NCBI RefSeq assembly: GCF_032854445.1
Contig: NC_088295.1
Coordinates: forward strand, 70,167,249 to 70,231,248
From: Liolophura sinensis
Taxonomy: Eukaryota > Mollusca > Polyplacophora > Chitonida > Chitonidae
Length of the DNA stretch: 64,000 nt
Reading direction: 5' to 3'
The notes under the pieces were generated by a model that made no database searches, was not told the DNA's origin, and saw nothing but the letters and a program-made list of their open reading frames with translations. The position numbers and the translations under genes are program-made. Below, one piece after another: positions 26,501 to 38,500 of this stretch. How positions within the stretch are numbered: the first letter of the stretch is position 1; every line of letters begins with the position of its first letter.

Positions 26501-29500
26501 TGACATGCTATTTCATAATAGATCACAAAAATGTACAAGAAGAATGAAATCCTTAGTACTTACCCGTTGAAGCAAAATATCTCCAACCTCACCAACAACT
26601 GGATTTTCTTTCCTTCGGTTCTTCATTGCATTGTTGAGAGAAGCTGGAAGGAAACAAATGCCAACTGTATACTTTTGGTTTCAGTAATAAACTCTGTTAA
26701 GAATAAACTTCTTCATTTTCATGTATGTCACAAATAATCTTTCTCAACTTACAGAAGCTCCAAAGCCTAGAGAAAACAGCTCTTCTAAATACACAATTTG
26801 GTGTTTCTTATTAATGACAGATACAGCATAGGTATGCATGGTCTCAGCATAGTAAACTTGTTTTAAGCAACATGAAATAAATCTCACCTTTCACAGGCCC
26901 CTTTTTTCACAGAATATCTAAGTATGAAAATAAATTCACACAAGAGGGTATGTCTTAACCTTCCAAAAAATGTCAGGTGTAAACACTTACAATGAAGGTT
27001 AATTAGCTGCTCCAGATTTGGGAAGAGCTGGTTAACTAAACCCTGATGGATAACATGAGGTTCTGCTGTCATGGGTCGGAAAAATACACGATCTAGCACC
27101 TTCATGTTCCGGACATGACTTCGCTCTGTGTAAAATAATTCTGTTAAGAGAAGGAAGCAACCAAGAATTAATCATAACAAAAACTAATTTGATAACACTA
27201 TTGCAATAGGCCAGAATTCTGTTTTAAGAATTAAGTCATATTTCATGTTTGTACACTGAGTCAAACAAACATAGCTCAAAACTATCGCCACTGATCAGAC
27301 AATTGAATAGGTCTAGGTAAAATGGGAGACAACTCTAGTTACATTTTCTACAGCTATTTAGTTACCACTTTACATGGCCAACTTTTTTCTTCTACAAGAA
27401 GCTCCTTCACAATTCACTCATGTCTAATGCTTTACAATTTTGACTGAAAATGTTATGATCCTGCTTTTGCTTGCTCAGATCTGGATGCAAACACATCATA
27501 TTCATTGAATTGGATTTTTTTCCCTATTTCCTTGACATCTCTCACTAAAGCATGCTGTAACAGTTCATATCAATTTGTGGACTACAGATTCAAAACAAAA
27601 TCTAAATGCATGCAAGAGATGGTCATAAACACAGTACAAGCCTAGAAATGCCTCAATCTGGCCCAGAAGCTAGGCAGATTGGTGTCAAATGCTGTTCATT
27701 ATGTTACTAACCATTTATAACCTCCTGTCTTTTCTTTTCCTTAGGCTTCAATTTCTTCACCGTGTCATCCGTGAAGAGTTGTTTCAAGGGAGGTAATTCA
27801 GGTTCGACATCAAAATCAGAGTCGTCTTCTATCAGCTGCTTTAGTTCATGCACTGCCTCACTTGAATTACTGAAAATAAAAATCAACACAGTATCTGCTC
27901 AGAATCCAAGTCAAATAAATGTACATCCATCATTAAATGCCTCACAGAGTACTGAGGTGGACAAACCAATTTGAATAACTTTTCAAATTTAAAAATTTGA
28001 TATTAAAAAGTATTAATAAAACTATATTTCTTTCAATACTGTAAACAAAGAGTTCTACACAACTTTTCTTTATAAATATAAGAAGTTTTGGCTGACCTTG
28101 TTGAGAGACTGGAGGTAGAGGAGCTGCCAGAGTTGTTCAGAGATTTCAGGGTTTCGTCTACGTCCACATCACTGAATCATGGCAGAGCAGAAAATGCACA
28201 TTACAAAATTCTAGTCTATGTGTATCACCCACAGAGATAGTAACTTTTTGCTAATTTATTTATTTAGAGATTATAACAAAATTAAAAGGAAACATTTGAC
28301 AAATACATGAAATTTACACCAGAGCTCAAAAGCTCTGATAAATGTATAATACATGTACAAGTAGTTCCAAGATCTTTAAGTACAGAAAATCAATAAGTTA
28401 GGACTCTTCAGTGAGAAGAAAAAATTAGCATTCACTGAAATAAATGCAGTCCTTTAGTATTTAACTGCAAAGGGGGCCAGTATAGTACTCTAGCTATTAA
28501 ACACATGTTAATTCCCACATACATTCAAAGCCTGTGTTAAGACAAAAAAAAAACAAAAAAAAAACAACTCACTAATATGGCATTTAGGTCAGATCACAGA
28601 GACGTTAGCACTGTTCATGAAAATAGTTCCATTTATTTTTCTAGAAATTTTTTCAACACAGCATTGGAAAACATTAGATTATAGAGACTTTCTGACCACA
28701 TTGCGACTGTGACTGTGACAAGGCCACATCAGCTTTCTGCCACTAAACACATACTGACTGCTAAACTTCTGCATTCAAAATGCATACATTTTTAGAGCTG
28801 AGAATGCATTCACATTTTAAGCTTAAATTTGGATGTGATGTCATCAATAGCCACACCATAATATTTCTTTTGTCTGGAAAAATTAAACTAAACTATTTAC
28901 CTAGACAGTTTATAATGGTCTCTTATCTGACATATATGCAATATTAGTGTTTTCTGTGCCTTTAATACTTGCACTGAAAAACATGATCTCCTGCATATAA
29001 AATATTCAAGGGATCAAATAGAGAAAAAAAAAGTTACAATAGCAAACAAATTCACATGTACAAGCCCATTTTCTACTGGTCAAAGGCTTATTCCAGACAT
29101 AAGAGAAAGCAAATACATCAATATTATGAATGGAACCAAGAACCAAACAGGATGTACATGTAAATTACAGAGGTCTGTCACCACACTCACACCAGTTCCC
29201 GAACATCTAAATGTACGGTCAACTGCCAAACCCTGAATGCCACAACCAGAAAGCCATGCGGAACAAGGGTAGAGTACATGAGGGAAGAGGGCAGCTACAT
29301 ATTCCGAGAGTACAGCTGAGCTCACAAAAAGCATGTGAAAAATGAAATAATGCTTCAATTCTACATTCCTAGATGGCATAATCATCTTTACATATTTCAA
29401 TTTTTCCAGAAAGTCAAATGAAATAGCCATCAGCATAAAAACAGAAAATATGCAAAGACCTATGTAAAGAATTAAAAAAAAAAACCAGCCCATGTTAATG

Positions 29501-32500
29501 CACTAAGAGCATGTAGGGCTGAAAAGCTTTAGCATTAGAGGTATGTGAAGAAGGACTCTGTGGATAAAAATTAAGCTTACCGAATGTCTGTGTAGCTCAG
29601 TTCATGAGGTCTGTTCATGCAGAACAAATGAAGTTAACTTAAACTAAGTAATCTTCAATACGACAAAACGAATACCGCAAGATCTATCCATACACTTAAT
29701 TCTATCACTACCTCCTTTATCACTGTGAAAAATTGACAGGGCAGTACTGTCTGAGCAACAAGCTCATCACGTCAACGACTTCAGACCAGGTGAAAAATTT
29801 TCATGAGATGTATGAGATCTTTATTCAAATGTGACATTTCCCTTTGCATGAAATGATTCTGAGAATTGCCCCGTCCTGAGGTACCAAATCCACTGCAGCA
29901 GATGGTATACAGCCATGCTATGGTTCATGCTAATCAACAAATATACATGTAGAGAGGTAGAAGAAAAACAGCACAGCCTTATACTGAAAGGACAGCCATA
30001 TAATGTCATTCGTCTTACTGTTCACTTATAAGAACACTGAGAAATGTATTCAAATTTTACCTTTTTGTTCGTCTTGTACCACTGGATTTCTCACTGCGCT
30101 GTAAAACAGAAAGATTTATTTATTTATTTATTTGATTGGTGTTTTACGCTGTACTCAGTAATATTTCACCTATACGACGGCGGCCAGCATTTAAAACAGA
30201 AAGATACAATGTTACTTAGAGAATGCCCATGACAAATAAAAGATTGAAGCTTCATGCATAAATTTCAATTTAACATAAAGACAGCTTGATATTATACATA
30301 AGGGAATTTTACTTACATTTTTAGATATCTAACATAAATTAAAGGCATTCAAATGTTTGAACTCTAAGGTGGGCATTATTGCCTATATTACAATTTACTC
30401 TGATTTCATATCACCTTTTTTGCCCTTATATTCACATACAGGCAAAATTTTTGTGAATCTTGTTTAAGTAATCTTCTACTTGTGAATATTAATACCTATT
30501 GCAACATTAAAACCTCTTCAGATGGTGAGAAACTTTCTGTGGCCTAAATATAGGCTATATTGTTCACAAAGCCAAGTACAGAATTAAAACATTTAATAAT
30601 GCATTTAAAACTGTCTAAAATAAACACATGAAAGTATTTTTTCCCCAGTTTTCAGATGTCAAACAGATAAACCTCTCTTCATTTTTGAACATTCTTTTAC
30701 TTCAAATAAATTCACCTCTTAAAAGTTTTCTATACTACTCACTTGGTCTCCTCTTCCTTTCATACTCTCTGACCGTCCTATCTCTGTTCCTTTCCTGTAA
30801 ACAAAACAAATATTTACACCCTCATCTGCCTAACTATAACAACACATACGCTCAAGAGATAAATACATACAAACACAATAAGACAGATTAACGCCCACAA
30901 AGCTATTAACTAGCTTCAGGAGTTATGCCCCCTTGCACAACCTACTGATGGGAAGTGTCCTGTGTTCAAAGCTGTTCAAAACCGCACATCTGTTGCTGTT
31001 ACACACCATAGAACACTTTCCACTTTATTATTCCTAAAGCCACAATAACAGCATAGTCCAGATATTCACACATCTGAATAATCTTGTATATGAAACTGAC
31101 AGTACAAATTTTAGCTGATACAAGGAACAAATGACGCATACTTTTTGGTTGCTGGGGTTTGTTCAGATTCAGGGCTCTTCCCAGTATGTTCATATATCTG
31201 CACCAGATTGCCTACAGAATGGCCTTGTTCTTTCAAACGATCTGGAATGAATAACATCAAATTTTAACAATTGTCTATATGGTTAGGTTTTATAGATATA
31301 CACAACATAGAAATTGTGTATGAATAACTGAATGGTATATTTACAAGCATCAGCATACACAATCAGGATTTTTCAAAAAGGGGATTCAACCAAGACATGT
31401 CACTAAAATTGAACTTACTTAAATCTGGGTCTTTTTCATCAGCCAGAGATTTTATCTCAAACATAGGGGGCCCAGGAGAAGCTGACGGATCTACTTTGTC
31501 ATCATGGGATTTTGTGCTGTCTTTGGCTACAAAAATAGAAAGGTCATTGAACTGTATAGTGAACCAATGATGTCTCAAAGTCAAACGATTTCTGGGGCTG
31601 CATCACGTTTATGACTGATTACTAAAATAACCATTTCAGTTTACAGGAAAGCAAAGGATACTGACTACTTGAATTATGGACTATCACAAAATTGCTGGTG
31701 GTTAGGTGCCTGATTCTGAGGTCGCTGGCTCGAAACCCGCAATGGTCTCAGCCAAATTTCAGCACTAGAATCTGTGTTATATTCAGAAAGTGTAATCCCT
31801 ATTAACGATAATACTGTTACTTAATCCACTTTCTAAATGACATCTATACCTATCTATCACAAAAGATATACAAAATGAAAAAGTTAATCACATGTTTTAT
31901 GCATAAAATGGCACGGTATCAATGTAAATTTGTTTATTACCCTAAAAAGCTGTACATAAGCAAGCAGTGCATATTTAAACAATGAATGCTTACGGCTTCA
32001 TGCCTCGTCATGAGTATTTCAGCCTTTTTGCTACAATAGTACACAAGAAGTGCACAAAAATATTTTGCGTCAAAAGACGCAATGACAAATATACAGACAC
32101 TGAAATAAAGTTAAGAATACTAACTTGCTGGGTTGGTCACATTGCTTTGTTTTCTTATGATATCACTTAACACAGACATTCGCTTCTTTTTCTTTCCACA
32201 ACACTCCTCCATTTTGCTGATGCAGTACTTGTGAAAGTGCATCTCGCAACCTGGGAAAACAAAAAAGAAATCAATCGGAAATCCCCACCTCAGTAAAATC
32301 ACATAGCTTTACTTTAAAAATATAACTTATGGCTGAAATTTGACAGTTTAAAATAATGTTTGCGAATGTACAACTCATCTGCATTTCATAAACAAGAATT
32401 TAAATGAAAAATATCATTTGAGCTTTGGTCTTTAAAATTCTGAAGGATTTTGTGTCACATGGCACATTCCAGAATATCCTAACCTTTGAATATTTATTAT

Positions 32501-35500
32501 ATTTACAGAGATCCACGGACAAACACTCTTTGAAAAGCGAATGTATCATATACATTTTAAAGTGAATATATCTTACTGGAGCATGTGTAGCCTGGATAGC
32601 CCAATCCGCCAATCATGTTGTGACAATGAGCACAGTGTGTGATCTGAGAGAAGTGCTGAGCTGTCAATGAGTGGCCTTTCAATGTGATAGAATTCTGAAA
32701 TTAAACAACACATGAAGAAAATACAGGATAACAAACAACAAAATTCATCTCAAATTCATCTGAATCATATGACAAAATTCTAAAGACTGACATTAACTCC
32801 TTTCATTTTAATAACCCATAGAATGAAGCAAATCCTTCATTATTTCATACAGGAATATAAAGTATTGATGGTTGGGATGGTTAACTTAAACTAGAGGTGA
32901 CACGTGGGAAGGTTTTCCAGCAACCTGCAAATGGTCGTGGGTTTCTCCCAGGCTCTGCTCAGTTTCCTCCCACCATAATACTGGCCGCCGTGACACAATG
33001 GTTCACAGAATGATAAAACTGAACTTGAGACAAAGATGAAAAATATATAAAAAAAAGATACTTTGGCATTTCTACATAAATGATAAAGTATGTGCATATT
33101 ATAGTGCACTTCATCATGAAAGGCTTCTTAACAATACTAGAGCCCCTCACCTGCTATGATTCGTCTATAAATTGTGCACACAGCGTGAACCTTGTGTTAA
33201 GAGAGCAGATTTTAATCACCCCACTGGGGTGCCATTAGGGATGGGGTTTACAATCACATTTCAGCAGGTTTAACCCAGAACTGTCCAGATAAAACATCAA
33301 TTTATGCTATAATGGAGAAATAGAATTTTTAATATTTGACATATGTAGGTTGATCTATCCACAATTTAATTGGAGGTAGGGCAATTCTTGATTAAAATTA
33401 TTTGGCAACAAATTGAAGACAGATTTTGTCACACATAAGGCTCCTCAAGATATTTTTGTCATTTTCTCTCTTTCTAATTTTACAACTGTTGTAAGGTGAA
33501 TATTTTTATTTCTGGCTTCTTACTCAGTATGAATGTTTTTACATTTAGCACTCATGTAACTGAAATATGGTCTCATAACCTTTTAACATCTTCCTAGTTT
33601 TAAAGACATTCATAAAGGAAAATAGAAGTAATACTTTAAATGATCTCTCAGAAAATCTAAGATGAAAATTTAAAATCTGTGGGACAGCTTCTTATTTTAA
33701 TAAGTAAACTATGCACTTGGATTATAAAATTTTGAAAATGTTGAAATTTGGTAAAAAACATTAGCACTTTAATAAACAGGTCTGATTTTTTTTACAATTT
33801 TCCTTTATTATGGCACTAATGTGGAATTTTATGTCACTTCCATATTAGTGAAACATGGATGTTTATCTCACTTCCAGATCAGTGAAATATAGAAGTTTAT
33901 GTAATTTTTGATACTAAAAGTCTTTTGGCTTTCAGAATATATATAGACATACGATTATTCGATTCACACATTGGGCTACACAAAGCAAAATAAGGAATTT
34001 TTCTCCAGAGGGGTTCTAGTATCCTTGAAATTAAGTCATTTTATAACAATAGGATCATAACATAGACATACCTTTTTGTTTGTCATAACAGGGAATTTGA
34101 TGGATCTCTTATCCTTTGCCACAAAGCTCGGTACTCTGTCAATCTGCGTACCTTGAAGAGTACTCTTGATACCACCCACATGTTTGAAGAAAGTGACCAG
34201 CGCCGCCGCCATAGCTTCATTACGGTGACTGCTCTCTGTATTCTCCTCCTCTTTGCTGAAACACACATGCAGATTCTGTTAACACTTTTATCTTTTCAGC
34301 AGGTAATTTGACTTCTGAAAGGGCTTCGCAATTGGGGAAACTGGTGACTGAACATTAAGATCTATCCTCAATCTTCAACAAATTTGACCACTAAAGTACA
34401 ACCGCAGATACACTTAAAAACATACTTTGTAAGATTTTCAGACTAGGGTACACATGAACTGCAAAGAAATTATAAAAAGACCCATACATAACACATAACA
34501 TTCCTATAATATAAAACATGCACTATATATGTGGTCAAATTTGTTGAGGATTTAGGGAAGTTCAATCAACCTTAAAGTCGGAGGACATTTGCGAGAGGTC
34601 AAGATTTGAACAGTTTATTTCTGGCCATATATAAGCTTGAACACATGGGTACAAAATAATGGAAAAATCTAACACAATAATCGCCATTTATTTACTCCCA
34701 TAAAGTGCAGTTTCAAATCAAAAACCTTTGAAATTAACCTCAAACAGCCTAAAACTTATCTATGAAGGATTAGAAGATAATTAACATAAACACATGATTA
34801 GAAATACAGGCACTTACGGCAAGAGCCCATCCAAATGAGGAGAAAGATATTTGTTGATAATCTGCATGTCCTTCTGCTTGCTTTGGCTATCTTGAAGCTC
34901 ATGTACACCATAAATATTTCCCAGACCTAAAGAGAACAAGGGGAATCAGCATCCAGAATACATATTTGAATCTGAGGGTCATGCTGGATCCATCACTTTG
35001 GCTACATGTACATTTTTTAAATATATGTATTCACAGGGCTATCACAGGTTCAGTTTTTTCCAGAACTGCATTGGCAATAACATTTCTATTATACACGTAA
35101 AATGCACTTTCATCCAAAAGTCAAATACATCTTTTTGTTTTTGGATCCAAGATGAAAATTTTGTAAATTTACTATGAAGTTGAGAGATAAAGGGGAGTTC
35201 TTTTATCCCTTCTAACAATTTAAAAAAAAACAAAAAAAAGGCCTCTGATACACCTATAAATAAATAAAAAAAAGGTCTATGGCAAACAAAAACATTGCGG
35301 TGTTAAACATTACACATGTTTACCAAACTTTAATAAACCTTGCCTAGGAAATACTGCAGAAGTGAATGCAGTCCTTGGGAACAAGTTTGAATAACCCCCC
35401 AAAAATGAAAAATTCACTATCTTGAGAGGAGGAGATGAAGATTTTACCTAAGGACTTTTGACGACGGAAATCAGCGAGCAGTTCATCTGTAATATTCATA

Positions 35501-38500
35501 GCTGCAGACTTAGCTGAGTGGAATATCATACGAAGTAAATCTTCTTTGTCATTTTTGCTCTGGAGAATGTCTTCTATTGTAGACAATGTGTAGTCATCTA
35601 CCTCCACTCTCAGTGGCTGGAAAACAAATATCCCGAAGTACATGTCTTTTGCACACACTTCATGACAAATGTAAAAACAAAATAATAATTCCATGAGGTC
35701 GAAGATGTTAATATTTTACCAGCATTACCCTGCAATTAACAGATACAGGCAACCACACAGGCATTTCTGGTACACATTTTAAGTGTGCTTTGAACCACAT
35801 TTTCATTGACAAGGAACTACATGTATACATGTGAGATTGCACATCTACATGTGCAAGATTGTGATGCTGCCTCCAACTCAATTTGCAGGCAGCAGGTTGT
35901 AAACACATCTCTGTTGTTCAAAATTCTGGGGACAATTGATTAAAAAACTGTACTACAGTACAGCATGAGTGCAAGGGGTATTCCAATAGGGATATTCTAG
36001 CCCTGACTAGATCCAGGTCAAACTAAGTTAGGCCATTACAAATCTGTTTATATCACTTTACATTAACCAAACTGCAACAACCCAATGTCAAATGATGACA
36101 CTGATATGATAATTATGTTTTCCTCCCAAATTACAGCTGAGCATATTTTAAATGTGAGCTGATTTTCTTTTTTGTAACGGCCATAAATGCCTGTGCTACC
36201 CATTCACTGTGACAGTTAACATTAATATACACTTACAGCATTATTAGCCAGAAATGTGGCTGTTATTTCATATGCCCATTTCCTCAGGTCTTTGTAGCTG
36301 GCTTGAGAATTTTCATACACATCTGCTACTATGCAGAAAAACTGAAGAAAGAAAGGGTTAAACAAGGCTTAAAACTGGCATTCAGGTCAGTTTGATTTAT
36401 TTATCATGGGACTCTTCCCAGCTGTTATTACATACCCAGAAATTACACTAATCCAGAAAGAAATAAACTTTAGTGTAAAAACTATCAATCTTCCAACTTG
36501 GTGAAACAATGTGCTGTTCTATTATGAAGTTTATAGTGTTTCAATCTCAAAATTAAAATCAAAAAAAATATTCCATGACTCTGAAAATGTTTTAAATAGC
36601 AAAGGTGTTGGTAGTTCAAACATATAAATATTCCTTGTGTTAAGATAGTGAATAAAGTGACCAAGTGACTTACCAGAGGTGAGGGGTCACTGTTGGAGAT
36701 GAGGTAATGGAGGAATATAGCCATGTGAGCTGGCTTCTTCTCTAGCAAGGTCAAGGCCATGAATGGGCCATGATCCTCAGACTGTCAACAAAATGCTTGT
36801 ATTACGTTACTTCACAGAATGTGGGACAAGAACATAATAAAAAAGAGAAGATTTTAAGCAGCTTCATGGAGGTTTAAAAACATGCTGACAATAACGGCAT
36901 GTACTTTAGCTTAAAAAATATTGTGAAAAGAATTCATTCATTCATTCCAGAAACAAACATTAAACAACATTTAATATTATCTATCACTTTCACTTTCTAT
37001 CTCAGGCATGTTATTTGAAAACTCACATCTTCCTCCTCCTCTGAGAACTCATCATCCTCTGCAGAAATGATCTCTGCTTGTTGAGGATTGACCTTCCTGT
37101 AGGCACTAGGGGTAGAGTCCTACAGACAACAAGGTAGATACACATGCAGGCTGAACGTTAGGTCATATTACTATACCTGCTATTTTATCAGTTTAGTTTA
37201 CGATCAAGAACATAATGCTGTGAATATGTAATTAAGGATTTCAAATTTTTGGACATTAGAGTGACCTTTTATTGAATGCTACTGTTGTTGATAAATAGTG
37301 AGTGTTGATGCACATCATATAAAAGAAATAAGGGAAACCTACAGAGAATATCTTTTTTTGCTGAACTGAGTGAGTATATCTGTTGAAATTACAGCTATTA
37401 AGGCTATAAATCACACTTAATATACAGAACATATTTCTGTCCATTCAGTTCTTGAATAATGCACCACCTTGCCGGACTGGAAACTTGGTTCTATGTACTC
37501 ATCAATAACAATTTTTAAAAAGTTGTACCTCCAATGACATTGTTCCTACATGTACTCCCGAGTCACGTCTGGAATCGCGACTGTCAGCGTCCAGGCTATC
37601 ACTGTCGTGTCGGTTCTGGGGATGTGTGGGCGTTGGCGATGTGTTGGGGGTCAGCTGAGGGGAATGGGGCATGCTCGTGCCATCCAGCACTGTGCTAGGC
37701 AATGATTTGGACTGTAAAACAAAAACATGACCATGAATTTAATATACAGTGCAACAAAAGTAAGTTCCCCCCAAAACGTTGTTTGATATCTCCCGTGGTA
37801 TGTAAAAGATCGCAAAGAAATTCTGCACACACTATCCAAGTAATCCGGACAAATTACAGCCAGAGTCAACCAGACTGTTCAACAGCAATTCTTAATTTTA
37901 TCACAGAATTTGATCATTTTCACTCTATGACCAGTAATTATCAACATCGTATGTAGCTGCCACGAGATTGTATCACATTTTGACGCGCTGTGTTGATGAG
38001 GTGTGCGATCCGACGTTGCGAGATGGCTAACCACTCTTCCTGAAGGTGGCGTCTCAGACCTCATGCACATCATGTTTAACAAAATGAATTTCTTGTGGTG
38101 TGTGTCATGTCCTTAATACCCACCCGCACAAATATTTCAGGAATGGTTACACAAATTCTCTGATGAAATCAAAATTTGGCGGTGAAAAATCTGGTTGACT
38201 GCTTTTGTTAAATTTAAAAAAATCGACCGATTTTTAATTTGTGCATGCCCATTAGCGCACAACTGCACCTGCACGTTAATCCTTGATATACCACGTCTGC
38301 CGGAATACTGGGATGGTATGTGCAAAATTTCACTGCGATCTGGTACATATCAAGGGAGATATCAAACAACGTTTTGGGGGGGGGGGGGGGGGAGTTATTC
38401 TGTGATACTTCAGCTCTTCTAAACTGTAGCATTTTTAAAACATTTTTTTTTTTACTTTGGTCTCTTCATTCCTTTGTTTCTTTTTGAGATCTATGAGAGT

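Noticed and set aside
29080-29493. 137-codon hydrophobic open frame in intron 20
   Set aside because: Would need to be a separate nested gene; no splice signals, promoter or similarity, and exons 20 and 21 join in frame without it.
31694-31752. Functional tRNA gene
   Set aside because: Box A/B-like motifs exist, but no cloverleaf with matching acceptor and anticodon stems can be drawn; kept only as a SINE fragment.
38195-38422. Open frames on both strands sharing ISLRSxTYxGRYQTTFW
   Set aside because: The shared peptide comes from translating the two inverted ends of the transposon, not from a protein-coding gene.
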